NCBI GenBank assembly: GCA_002067065.1
Contig: MVPY01000029.1
Coordinates: 1-21,869 of the forward strand
DNA length: 21,869 bases
Direction: 5' to 3'
Source of the DNA: Methanobacterium sp. PtaB.Bin024
GTDB taxonomy: Archaea > Methanobacteriota > Methanobacteria > Methanobacteriales > Methanobacteriaceae
Position 1 is the first letter of the stretch, and each line of letters starts with the position of its first letter. This document shows, in pieces, positions 10,432 through 19,646 of this stretch. A model generated the notes under the pieces. The model saw only the letters and a program-made list of their open reading frames with translations. It did not search any database and was not told the origin of the DNA. A program made the position numbers and the translations under genes.

Positions 10432-10980
10432 ATGTCTGCTGAAACTGAACAAAAAATTTTAGACGCTGCCCTACATGTTTTCTCCAAAAATGGATATGTT
10501 GGAGCAAGAACCCGTATGATTGCCAAAGAATCCGGTTTCACTGAGATGACTTTATTCAGGAAATTTGAAACAAAAGAAAATCTTTTTAATCAGGTTTTAA
10601 TAACAAACCGGGAAAGATTAGTGAAAGATTTTGATTCTTTACTGGCCCCGTGTGATGCTGAAGATCCCAAAGCTCATTTTAAGACATTGATAATGAATCT
10701 TATGGACATGATGGATAAAAACTTTGAATTTGTGAATATAGTAATCTACGAAAGGGAGAGGGTTTCACATTCGATTACTAAAACATTCGTTTTCCACCTT
10801 GCCCAGTATCTGGAAAAAACGTTTCCCAATCCCAACTTAGATTATAGTATGCTGTCTTTTACGATTCTAAGTTTCCTTTATTTCATTATTTTCAATAAAA
10901 ATATTGGAGACAACTCTTTTAAGGTTGAAAAGCATGTTGAAGAGTTTATTAAATATCATTCCAACTGTTTGCAACTGTAA
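10432..10980 (+). CDS. TetR-family transcriptional regulator
   Basis: The protein has 182 residues. The N-terminal HTH is typical of TetR: EQKILDAALHVFSKNGY (6-22), then TRMIAKESGFTEMTLFRKFETKENLF (27-52). The ligand-binding and dimerisation part (about 60-182) is divergent, with aromatic stretches (FTILSFLYFIIF) and no recognisable ligand class. The start is ATG 10432, with AAAGGAT at 10414-10420, about 11 bases upstream. Paired direct repeats upstream suggest it controls itself. Its neighbours argS and argF are biosynthetic and the regulator is set off by gaps on both sides, so its target genes are not evident. Confidence 0.9.
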   Translation: MSAETEQKILDAALHVFSKNGYVGARTRMIAKESGFTEMTLFRKFETKENLFNQVLITNRERLVKDFDSLLAPCDAEDPKAHFKTLIMNLMDMMDKNFEFVNIVIYERERVSHSITKTFVFHLAQYLEKTFPNPNLDYSMLSFTILSFLYFIIFNKNIGDNSFKVEKHVEEFIKYHSNCLQL

Positions 10981-11009
10981 CATTGAATAATGGCAAAAAT
11001 AGTATTTCG

Positions 11010-11034
11010 AAAAATGGTATTTCCCCATTTTTTT
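11010..11034 (+). terminator. tetR terminator hairpin
   Basis: AAAAATGG (11010-11017) pairs with CCATTTTT (11025-11032) across a seven-base loop, and T residues continue to 11034. It lies 30 bp after the tetR stop, between convergent tetR and argF. Confidence 0.6.
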
Positions 11035-11119
11035 AATTTATTTTAATTCAATCTAATTTTTTTGAAAAATTATTAATCCCCTACTCTCTTCAAACGCTTA
11101 TCCGTTTTTTTTAGAAAAA

Positions 11120-12022
11120 TTAGCCTATAAGCCAGTTCAAAATGGCTTTTTGAACGTGTAACCGGTTCTCAGCCTGATCCCACACTGCAGATTGTGGTCC
11201 GTTTAAGACTTCTTCCGTTATTTCCTGACCCCTAATAGCAGGTAGGCAATGTAAAACCATTGCATCAGGATCTGCCAGATCTAAAATGTCCTGGTTAACC
11301 TGATAATCCTGTAAATCTCTTATTCTCTGTGATTCCTCGGCTTCATCTCCCATACTGACCCAGACATCAGTGTAGATCACGTCAGCACCATCCACAGCAT
11401 CTGGTACATTGCTGGTGATTTTGATGGCTGATCCGGATTCTTTAGCCACTTTTTTAGCTTCTTTTAAAATAATAGGGTCAGGTTCATAGTTAGGAGGGCA
11501 TGCTACCGTGAAATCCATCCCTACCATGGCTGTAGCCAGTAATAGGGAATTACAGACATTATTACCATCACCCATGAAGGTCATTTGAAGGTCTAAAGTA
11601 TTTTTTCGCTCCTGAATGGTGAAGATGTCAGTAAAGGCTTGGCAAGGATGTTCCCGGTTGGTTAAACCGTTTATCACAGGTACATCTGCGTATCTGGCAA
11701 ACTGGAGCACATCATCATGTTCACGTGCCCTAATCATGATGCCATCAACGTATCTACTCATGGCCCGGGCTGTGTCATCTATAATCTCTCCTCTACCCAA
11801 TTGAAGGTCAGAAGCTGATAAATAGAGAGGATAACCCCCTAACTGGTACATGCCAACTTCAAAAGATATACGGGTACGGGTGGAAGACTTTTCAAAAACC
11901 ATGGCAAGAGATTTGCCACTTAATGGTTTCTCAGGACCCTGCCCTTTTTTAAACTGTTCGGCTTTCTTCAGTATTTCCCATACCTGATCTCGTGCGTCTA
12001 GCGCGGATAAAAGGTTTCTCAT
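11120..12022 (-). CDS. argF: Ornithine carbamoyltransferase
   Basis: The protein has 300 residues. It makes citrulline from ornithine and carbamoyl phosphate in arginine synthesis. The carbamoyl-phosphate motif STRTR is at 47-51 (FEKSSTRTRISFE), HPCQAFTD at 125-132, an SMG loop in DVWVSMGDE, and the ornithine-site HCLPAIRGQE begins at 258. The SMG and HCLPA motifs distinguish it from aspartate carbamoyltransferase. The start is ATG 12022; GGGAT at 12029-12033 lies about six bases upstream, so initiation looks only moderately strong. A box-A-like ATTTATAATT lies about 40 bases upstream, so it is probably transcribed alone. A short T-run follows the stop on the minus strand. Confidence 0.96.
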   Translation of the reverse strand: MRNLLSALDARDQVWEILKKAEQFKKGQGPEKPLSGKSLAMVFEKSSTRTRISFEVGMYQLGGYPLYLSASDLQLGRGEIIDDTARAMSRYVDGIMIRAREHDDVLQFARYADVPVINGLTNREHPCQAFTDIFTIQERKNTLDLQMTFMGDGNNVCNSLLLATAMVGMDFTVACPPNYEPDPIILKEAKKVAKESGSAIKITSNVPDAVDGADVIYTDVWVSMGDEAEESQRIRDLQDYQVNQDILDLADPDAMVLHCLPAIRGQEITEEVLNGPQSAVWDQAENRLHVQKAILNWLIG

Positions 12023-12060
12023 AGCCTCATCCCTGCAATCGTCTTTATTATCTGAAATTT

Positions 12061-12070
12061 AATTATAAAT
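12061..12070 (-). promoter_or_regulatory. argF TATA box
   Basis: On the minus strand ATTTATAATT fits an archaeal box A. RNA would start near 12040, giving a leader of about 20 nt before the argF ATG at 12022. Confidence 0.45.
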
Positions 12071-12189
12071 TCTATATGAACGGTGTCACTTGAATTAACA
12101 CCAAGTTGAGTATTACTTTAGTTATTTTTTTGAAGGAAGTTGTAATATCTACTTGTACCTTTACTTAAAGTTTATGAAAAAGCTATCAT

Positions 12190-12753
12190 TCAACCAAATT
12201 CACGTTTGTAAACTCTTTTGATGGCTTCAAGCTGTTTTTCGCATTTTTTTAGTTTTTCTTCATCTCTAATTGTTTTTTCAACATTTAGAATCCATTCGTC
12301 ACGATATTTCCGGGATTGGTTACTAGAACTATTTGTCAACCTGTTTTGGGCTTCATTTGCCAGTTTTTCGTGTTCAAGGATGGATTGTTGTGCTTCATTA
12401 ACACAGGATTTTGCCTGATTAAAAAGCTGAGATAGGCCTTCCCTGATCTGGTCATCAGCAAGGGATTTTAAATCCAAAATACGTTTTTTACAACTATCTA
12501 TTTCACCATCTTTGCTGATGATATCCTCTGATAATTCTTCTAACCTCTTTTTCATCTTTTTTATTATTTCAGGGTCTTCAGTTTTATCAAGGGAGATTAT
12601 CTCCGTTTCCAAGGCCAAAATATTCTTCTTATTTTTTTTATTATCTGATATAGCCCTGTCAAGTTTCAACTCACATTCCAGTATCTCTTCTGCAAGTTGC
12701 TTAATTTTTTCTGCATTTGGCAGGTTGTACAGATATTTTCTGGATCTGGTCAT
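12190..12753 (-). CDS. Hypothetical coiled-coil protein
   Basis: The protein has 187 residues and I do not recognise its family. Almost its whole length is charged and helical, with heptad-like spacing of Leu/Ile over about 12-100 (EKIKQLAEEILECELKL, then ETEIISL, KRLEELSEDIISKDGEI). A second helical block covers about 100-185, so a long coiled coil is likely. Short polar breaks occur near residues 140-148 (TNSSSNQSRK). There is no signal peptide or membrane segment, and a few scattered cysteines form no metal motif. It starts 45 bp after purD on the same strand and may be cotranscribed. The SD is weak, and the coding sequence is richer in A/T than the neighbouring enzymes. This could reflect low constraint or recent acquisition. 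Confidence 0.75.
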   Translation of the reverse strand: MTRSRKYLYNLPNAEKIKQLAEEILECELKLDRAISDNKKNKKNILALETEIISLDKTEDPEIIKKMKKRLEELSEDIISKDGEIDSCKKRILDLKSLADDQIREGLSQLFNQAKSCVNEAQQSILEHEKLANEAQNRLTNSSSNQSRKYRDEWILNVEKTIRDEEKLKKCEKQLEAIKRVYKREFG

Positions 12754-12798
12754 AGGACCGCTCTGAATTTAATTAACAACCATACGAATAAAGTTCGA

Positions 12799-14109
12799 TT
12801 ATCCCTTAATCTCCTTCATGTGCTGGATACGCTTCTCAATTAGTTTATTAGTCCCCACATCACTACGATGATACAAGTTTCCCTGCACATACTTTGTGGC
12901 CCTTTCACATCTTTCTTCAGCATCTTGTATGGTGTCTGCAGCAGTCACCACAGCCAGAGCTCGAGAACCGGTGGTCAAAACACTATCATCCTTCTGATTA
13001 ACTGCAGCGTAGAAAACCATTCCACCTTCGGCTTCTATTTTTTCTTCATCTACATGTATGGGTTGACCTGCTTTTCCGCTTTCAGGATATCCATTAGGCA
13101 CTAAATATTTGCATACAGTTGCTTGTGGTTGGAACTGGGCTTTTTTCAGATTTCCATCAACTACACCCTTGCAAAGTTCAACCATACTTGTTTCGAGTAG
13201 TGGGAGAACGTTCATGGCTTCAGGGTCTCCGAAACGTGCATTGTATTCCACCAGACGAGGTCCATCTCGACAGAGCATGAACTGGCCGTAAAGAACACCT
13301 TTATAAGGGTCTGATTCTTTTTTGACTGCTTTTATAGTTTCTTCCATGACTTTAACCGATGCATCATAGTTTTTCTGATCCAAAAATGGTAGTAGGCCGT
13401 CTTTTTCAGAGTATGATCCCATTCCCCCAGTGATGGGTCCCTGGTCACCTTCATAGGCATGTGGGTGATCCTGGACTGCTGGCATGGGCACCAGATTCTC
13501 TCCGTCTACCATGGCTTGTACTGTGAATTCTTCTCCCACCAAACGTTCTTCAATAACCACGCTGGCGTGTCCCCCAATCTTATTATCTATTATCTCTTTT
13601 ACGTAAGATTTAGCGTCTTCAGAGTCTTTAAGATGTTCTCCCACGATTTTAACACCTTTACCTCCAGTTAAACCAACAGGTTTTATCACAATGTCCTTGC
13701 CAAAGTCGTCAATGAAGTCCCCAGCATCTTTTAGATTGTCAAATACCCCATATGCAATAGACCCTGGAATTTTGTATTCTGCAAAAAGATCTCTCATGAA
13801 TGCCTTGTCAGTCTCGATTCGGGCAGCTTGCCTCGTTGGTCCCACACAAGGAATTCCTGCCTCCTGGAGAGTGTCCACAATACCATGTTCTAAAGGTGCT
13901 TCCGGCCCAATTACAGCCATTTCAACTCCCATTTTAAGGGCGTGTTTTTTTACTCCTTCAATATCCATTTCACTTCCAATCTTAAATTGGGAAATTCGGG
14001 CGATTCCCGGGTTTTGATTGCTCATTATTGAATAAAGATCAGCTTCTTCATGCAACGCCTGGCAAATGGCGTGTTCCCTTGCTCCAGTTCCTACCACCAG
14101 AATCTTCAT
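12799..14109 (-). CDS. purD: Phosphoribosylamine-glycine ligase (GAR synthetase)
   Basis: The protein has 436 residues. It joins phosphoribosylamine to glycine using ATP, the second step of purine synthesis. The N-terminal domain has VVGTGAREHAI (5-15) and NPGIA. The ATP-grasp part shows KPVGLTGGKGVKI, GMGSYSEKDG and the metal-site stretch YNARFGDPEAMNVLPLL, all standard for PurD. A C-terminal domain follows (to about 436). It is a stand-alone enzyme, not fused to PurM or PurN. The start is ATG 14109 with GGAGGAT on the minus strand (cctcc at 14119-14123) nine bases upstream. It is divergent from ilvB, and the coiled-coil gene follows it at 45 bp. Confidence 0.96.
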   Translation of the reverse strand: MKILVVGTGAREHAICQALHEEADLYSIMSNQNPGIARISQFKIGSEMDIEGVKKHALKMGVEMAVIGPEAPLEHGIVDTLQEAGIPCVGPTRQAARIETDKAFMRDLFAEYKIPGSIAYGVFDNLKDAGDFIDDFGKDIVIKPVGLTGGKGVKIVGEHLKDSEDAKSYVKEIIDNKIGGHASVVIEERLVGEEFTVQAMVDGENLVPMPAVQDHPHAYEGDQGPITGGMGSYSEKDGLLPFLDQKNYDASVKVMEETIKAVKKESDPYKGVLYGQFMLCRDGPRLVEYNARFGDPEAMNVLPLLETSMVELCKGVVDGNLKKAQFQPQATVCKYLVPNGYPESGKAGQPIHVDEEKIEAEGGMVFYAAVNQKDDSVLTTGSRALAVVTAADTIQDAEERCERATKYVQGNLYHRSDVGTNKLIEKRIQHMKEIKG

Positions 14110-14159
14110 ATTAATAATCCTCCATTGTATCCTAGCTAAACATCTTTAATTTCACACAC

Positions 14160-14168
14160 ATATATTCA
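14160..14168 (-). promoter_or_regulatory. purD TATA box
   Basis: GAATATATG on the minus strand resembles box A. RNA would start near 14135, about 25 nt before the purD ATG. Confidence 0.4.
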
Positions 14169-14202
14169 TGTCTTTTTTATGCTTAGTTCAGATTATAGAT
14201 TT

Positions 14203-14266
14203 CATGAGAAGTCATAATCTTACATGAAAATACATATACCATGAAAAGTAAAACCGGCATATAAGT
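14203..14266 (+). promoter_or_regulatory. ilvB promoter with CATGARAA repeats
   Basis: GCATATAAGT (14257-14266) is a good box A, with purine-rich AAAAGTAAAACC just upstream. RNA would start near 14287. Upstream lie CATGAGAA (14203-14210), CATGAAAA (14223-14230) and CATGAAAA (14240-14247), spaced 20 and 17 bp. Related CATGGATTTTT (from 14277) and CATGAGATTTTT (from 14296) lie downstream of box A. They could be operator half-sites for the divergent purD/ilvB region. Confidence 0.5.
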
Positions 14267-14335
14267 AAATTATGTCATGGATTTTTTAAAATAACCATGA
14301 GATTTTTGTAAAATGAAACACAATTGGTGTTAAAA

Positions 14336-16072
<1,737 letters not shown>

Positions 16073-16073
16073 A

Positions 16074-16574
16074 ATGGACCAACGACGAAATCACATCATA
16101 AGTGCTCTTGTAATGCACCGACCGGGCGTGTTACAGCGTGTTGCTGGTCTTTTCACCCGTAGAGGTTTCAACATCGACAGTATCACTGTTGGTCCCTCAG
16201 AACAGGATGGATTGGCCCGTATGACCATCATCTCCAAAGGTGATGAAAAGGTTCTGGAACAGATTACCAAACAACTGAACAAGATCATCGAGGTGATTAA
16301 AGTCCGGGACCTGGATGCAGAAGGTACCGTGACTAGGGAATTGTGCCTGATCAAGACCCATGCCACTTCTGAAAGATCCCGTTCAGAGATCATTCAGTAC
16401 GCCAACATTTTCAGGGGAAGAATCGTTGATGTGGGGCCTGAAAATCTCACACTGGAGATCACAGGAACACCTGAAAAAATAGACGCCCTTATAGACCTGC
16501 TTAGAGGTTATGGTATAAAAGAAATTGCCCGTACAGGCCCAACCGCCATATCAAGAGGTTCAAAAACTATTTAA
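16074..16574 (+). CDS. ilvN: Acetolactate synthase small (regulatory) subunit
   Basis: The protein has 166 residues. The N-terminal ACT domain reads HIISALVMHRPGVLQRVAGL then FTRRGFNIDSITVGPSE (about 7-45) and binds branched-chain amino acids for feedback inhibition. The C-terminal half (about 85-160, RELCLIKTHATSERSRSEI...) is the usual subunit-interaction domain. Length fits the family. The frame is open to 15990, but the real start is ATG 16074, five bases after GGAGGTGA (16061-16068), an almost ideal SD located at the end of ilvB. A hairpin and T-run begin right after the stop, so the ilvBN message probably ends before ilvC. Confidence 0.96.
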   Translation: MDQRRNHIISALVMHRPGVLQRVAGLFTRRGFNIDSITVGPSEQDGLARMTIISKGDEKVLEQITKQLNKIIEVIKVRDLDAEGTVTRELCLIKTHATSERSRSEIIQYANIFRGRIVDVGPENLTLEITGTPEKIDALIDLLRGYGIKEIARTGPTAISRGSKTI

Positions 16575-16611
16575 GAGTTTAAATAGACAAACTCCTCTTT
16601 TCTATTTTTTT
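16575..16611 (+). terminator. ilvBN terminator
   Basis: GAGTTT (16575-16580) pairs with AAACTC (16589-16594). T-rich sequence follows, with four T at 16598-16601 and seven at 16605-16611. It begins at the base after the ilvN stop. Confidence 0.6.
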
Positions 16612-16770
16612 ACAGCCAATTTACAATCAAAAGTTTCTATCATGATTTTTATTCTAAAATGTTTGATATAATTACTGTATTTTAGATTTTAAGACCATTT
16701 TATCCTCTGTTTTTCAGGGTAAACTTTATTAATGAAATTCCAACAACTATTAGACATAACGATTTGAGGT

Positions 16771-16790
16771 AAAAGTACAATTTCTTATAA
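16771..16790 (+). promoter_or_regulatory. Probable ilvC promoter
   Basis: TTCTTATAA (16782-16790) can serve as box A, with RNA starting near 16814 and a leader of about 22 nt. AAAAGTACAA (16771-16780) lies upstream, much as AAAAGTAAAA precedes the ilvB box at nearly the same distance. Confidence 0.4.
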
Positions 16791-16836
16791 CCCCCCAAAC
16801 GGTAATTCTTTTCGATTTTAAAAGAGGTGACCTTAT

Positions 16837-17823
16837 ATGAAGATTTATTATGAAAAAGATGTGAATATGGATGTACTTAAGGACAAAACCGTAGCTGTTA
16901 TAGGATACGGAAGCCAAGGAATGGCCCAATCCCGAAACATGGCCGACAGTGGGTTAGATGTTATTGTGGGGCTTAGAAAAGGTGGTGACTCATGGGAAAC
17001 TGCAATTGAACATGATATGCCAGTAATGACAGTGGAAGCAGCATCCAAAGAAGCGGATGTTATCCATATACTCATTCCTGATGAGATACAGGCCCAAGTT
17101 TATGAAAAATCCATCAAAGAAGGTATCAAAGAAGGAAACACCATAAGCTTCTCCCACGGATACAACATCCACTACCAGTACATAAAACCCCCAAAAAATG
17201 TTAACATTACTATGATAGCACCTAAAGGGCCCGGTTCCACAGTCCGACAGCAATATCTAGATAGATTTGGTGTTCCGGGATTAGTAGCTGTGGAACAAGA
17301 CTACACTAGTGATGCTCTGCAGATTGCTCTGGCCATGGGACAGGGAAGCGGCCTCACCCGTGCAGGTGTTCTAGAAACAACCTTCAAAGAAGAAACCGAA
17401 ACCGATCTCTTCGGAGAACAGGCAGTACTATGTGGAGGAGCCACTGAACTCATCAAAGCAGGTTTCCAGACCCTGGTGGACGCTGGTTACCAGCCTGAAG
17501 TGGCATACTTTGAAACCTGCCACGAACTCAAATTGATTGTGGATCTGATATATCAGAAAGGCTTCGCTGGCATGTGGAATGATGTGAGCAACACCGCAGA
17601 ATTCGGAGGCCTGACCCGTAGAGATAGAGTTATAACCGAAGAATCCAGGAAAGAAATGAAACAAATCCTGAATGAGATTCAGACTGGTAAATTCGCTAAA
17701 GAATGGGCACTTGAGAACCAGGCTGGTCGACCTCAGCTTAACAGGATGCGTGCCATTGAAAGTGAACTGGAAATTGAAAAACGGGGTAAAAAACTGCGTA
17801 AACTTTGCGGTTTAGAAGAATAA
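16837..17823 (+). CDS. ilvC: Ketol-acid reductoisomerase (class I, NADPH type)
   Basis: The protein has 328 residues. It converts acetolactate to 2,3-dihydroxyisovalerate (and the isoleucine analogue). The Rossmann motif is VIGYGSQG (21-28), and Arg47 and Ser52 in the following loop suit NADPH. The catalytic set is complete: His107 (SFSHGYN), Lys130 (APKGPGS), Asp190 and Glu194 (ETDLFGEQ), Glu226 and Glu230 (YFETCHELK) and Ser251 (DVSNTAEFG). Length is that of the short class I form. The start is ATG 16837, six bases after GAGGTGA (16824-16830). It sits 262 bp after ilvN, behind a terminator, so it has its own promoter although its function continues the ilvBN step. Confidence 0.97.
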   Translation: MKIYYEKDVNMDVLKDKTVAVIGYGSQGMAQSRNMADSGLDVIVGLRKGGDSWETAIEHDMPVMTVEAASKEADVIHILIPDEIQAQVYEKSIKEGIKEGNTISFSHGYNIHYQYIKPPKNVNITMIAPKGPGSTVRQQYLDRFGVPGLVAVEQDYTSDALQIALAMGQGSGLTRAGVLETTFKEETETDLFGEQAVLCGGATELIKAGFQTLVDAGYQPEVAYFETCHELKLIVDLIYQKGFAGMWNDVSNTAEFGGLTRRDRVITEESRKEMKQILNEIQTGKFAKEWALENQAGRPQLNRMRAIESELEIEKRGKKLRKLCGLEE

Positions 17824-17834
17824 CCCTTCTATTA

Positions 17835-17890
17835 TTTTTTTATTCCCAATTTTTTAAAATTGTTAATTAGATAAAATTCTTAATTAGATA
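17835..17890 (+). terminator. T-run terminator and short direct repeat after ilvC
   Basis: Seven T (17835-17841) follow the ilvC stop and a second T-run begins at 17851, fitting archaeal termination. Beyond it TTAATTAGATA occurs twice (17863-17873 and 17880-17890), 17 bp apart, just before the next gene's leader. Its role is unknown. Confidence 0.5.
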
Positions 17891-17922
17891 CATAATACCT
17901 CAATCTGCATGGTGGGCTAAAA

Positions 17923-18915
17923 ATGGTGTTCGTTGGTATGGATCATGGTACTACCGGTGTTTCTTTTACAGTTTTACGCGATGAACCTCTTCATTTTAAG
18001 ATTGGCAGAGATGAACTTTCAGCAGGTGATGTTTCGGCTGTTGAAGAACTTTCAAAAAGGGTCGAACTTGATTCCATCCAATTAATGGCCATCACTTATG
18101 CCATGGGTGACGGTATAAACAAAATAACCCCCCTTGATAAGGTTAAAGATCGGGGAATTCTCTCTATTGAAGGTGCAGGGAAGGTTACTGGAGGCGGCAC
18201 CGCAGTTTACGAGGATATTGAAAACTCAGGAATCCCCACTGTGTTAATCCCCGGTCTGCATAAGAACACTCCTTGTATGGATCCTCGTTTCAGAGCGGCT
18301 TATTCTCATCATGCCAGTGCAGAAAAGGTGAGTATATGCTACAACGCCCATCTTGAAACCGGTTTTGAGAATTTCATTGTGTCTGATATCAGCTCCAACA
18401 CTGTCAGCATCCTCCTGGAAAACGGCAAAATCAAAGGAGCAGTGGATGCCTGCCTTGGTTCCATGGGTATTGTTCATGGTCCCCTTGATCTGGAGATGAT
18501 TCGTGATATTGATGAAGGCAAACGCACTGCAAATCAATGTTTCTCCCGTGCAGGAGCAGTTAAAGTGGCAGGGATAGATGAAAAAGTGGCCCATGCCAAG
18601 GATGTGCTCCTGGAAAAATATCGCAATGGAGATTCCCAGGCTGAACTGGCACTGGAGACCATGCTCATGACCATAGTAATGGAAATTTGGGGTCTGTTTG
18701 GAGTTGCCCAGGAAGAACTTCAGGGAGTGGTACTCACTGGTTCAGTAGGATCCATGCGGGAACCATTTGATTTTTACAGTGCACTTAAAAAAAGAGTTGA
18801 AGATATTGGAAGAGTGGTGATGCTTCCACCTACTTCAGGATCTGTTGGCAGTGCACAGATTGCCAGGGATGTTTTTAATGGTGCCAATGATATACTTGGA
18901 ATAAAAGTATTATAA
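17923..18915 (+). CDS. Methanogenesis marker protein 12 (UPF0285), ASKHA-type fold
   Basis: The protein has 330 residues. The N-terminus FVGMDHGTTGVSFTVL (3-18) is a phosphate-1 loop of the sugar-kinase/Hsp70/actin superfamily. Further glycine-rich segments (GAGKVTGGGTAVYE near 85-100, VVLTGSVGSM near 270) fit the same ATP-binding fold. The overall sequence matches the family described as methanogenesis marker 12, found in methanogens and not assigned a reaction. A nucleotide-dependent role in cofactor or enzyme maturation is possible but unproven. The start is ATG 17923 with GGTGGG (17911-17916) six bases upstream. It lies 99 bp after ilvC beyond T-runs, so independent transcription is likely. 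Confidence 0.88.
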   Translation: MVFVGMDHGTTGVSFTVLRDEPLHFKIGRDELSAGDVSAVEELSKRVELDSIQLMAITYAMGDGINKITPLDKVKDRGILSIEGAGKVTGGGTAVYEDIENSGIPTVLIPGLHKNTPCMDPRFRAAYSHHASAEKVSICYNAHLETGFENFIVSDISSNTVSILLENGKIKGAVDACLGSMGIVHGPLDLEMIRDIDEGKRTANQCFSRAGAVKVAGIDEKVAHAKDVLLEKYRNGDSQAELALETMLMTIVMEIWGLFGVAQEELQGVVLTGSVGSMREPFDFYSALKKRVEDIGRVVMLPPTSGSVGSAQIARDVFNGANDILGIKVL

Positions 18916-18917
18916 CC

Positions 18918-18950
18918 TTTTTTTGGTAACTTTTAACAGAATTAAAAGTT
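18918..18950 (+). terminator. Terminator after marker 12
   Basis: Seven T (18918-18924) directly follow the stop. A perfect 9-bp stem, AACTTTTAA (18928-18936) with TTAAAAGTT (18942-18950) and loop CAGAA, comes next. Confidence 0.6.
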
Positions 18951-18970
18951 TTAAGTGCCATTACACTATA

Positions 18971-19096
18971 TTCTACAGTAGAAATATTATCACTTCTGCG
19001 AACTTTATCTCAAGACAAATTTGTTCTACAGTAGAAGAAATTTCCGTAAAAATCCCATTATTAACACTAAATTTGAGAATTTGATCTACGGTAGAA
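18971..19096. repeat. Three TTCTAC-N-GTAGAA dyads between convergent genes
   Basis: TTCTACAGTAGAA occurs at 18971-18983 and 19024-19036, and ATCTACGGTAGAA at 19084-19096. Centres are 53 and 60 bp apart. The second copy extends to a 27-bp near-perfect palindrome (19017-19043), flanked on both sides by AAATTT. The third is flanked by TTTGA and TCAAA. Copies two and three share further sequence (AATTTG before, AATCCCA after), so they look like degenerate units of about 60 bp. One-base centres do not suit RNA hairpins; binding of a dimeric protein to DNA is more likely. No gene is seen in this gap. Confidence 0.8.
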
Positions 19097-19172
19097 GTCA
19101 AATCAGAGAGAATCCCAACATATAAAAAAAATCGTACTGAACCCCACCAAATCCCAGACCATCAACTACTGA

Positions 19173-19484
19173 TTACCCTCCACCATATCCAGGACCATCA
19201 TTATGATCAGATATCTCAGTGGGAGCTATGGATCTAAATCCCTTAGAATGCAATACCTTCTCTTTAATACTCATTTTCCTTCTTGATTTTTTTTGAAGCT
19301 GTTGTTGACCATCCAACAACTCCAGATAATCAGAACGGTACAAAAGTCCTGTAGAATCTATTCGAACCCATGCTTGGTTATTATTTGTGGATATTTCCTC
19401 TACTTTTCCTTGGGTTCTGGTTCCAATGTATTGTACCAGGGATCCCTGCTTTATTATCCTGTCACGGAAGTCTCGGGCAACCAT
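19173..19484 (-). CDS. DUF2098-like small archaeal protein
   Basis: The protein has 103 residues. The core VQYIGTRTQGKVEEIS ... WVRIDSTGLLYRSDYLELL (about 16-57) looks like a small beta-barrel domain of the DUF2098 type found in methanogens, with no assigned function. A basic stretch (QKKSRRKMSIKEK, about 63-75) and a glycine-rich tail (DNDGPGYGGG) follow. The start is ATG 19484, with AGTGAT on the minus strand (19493-19488) just upstream. A TTG at 19487 lies too close to that SD. It follows surE on the same strand at 162 bp, a gap that also holds the 6-bp inverted repeat GAACTA/TAGTTC (19568-19588). Confidence 0.7.
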   Translation of the reverse strand: MVARDFRDRIIKQGSLVQYIGTRTQGKVEEISTNNNQAWVRIDSTGLLYRSDYLELLDGQQQLQKKSRRKMSIKEKVLHSKGFRSIAPTEISDHNDGPGYGGG

Positions 19485-19646
19485 CAAATCACTTTAATAA
19501 ACAAGCTGTTTTTCTGTTGTTGTGCTAAATACTTTGATAGTCATTGAAAATAAATTTTGGGAAATCCGAACTAATTACTAAATAGTTCTATTCCTCCCAT
19601 TATTCCCCATAAGAAAATAATTGTACTTGTATTGAAATTAATCCAA

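Noticed and set aside
14110..14335. A leader-peptide attenuator or riboswitch for ilvB
   Set aside because: There is no short ORF rich in Ile/Val/Leu codons and no known riboswitch core. The region is better explained by two divergent promoters with short repeats.
18971..19096. Three intrinsic terminators
   Set aside because: The dyads have a one-base centre and lack following T-runs. A proper T-run terminator already follows the marker-12 gene at 18918.
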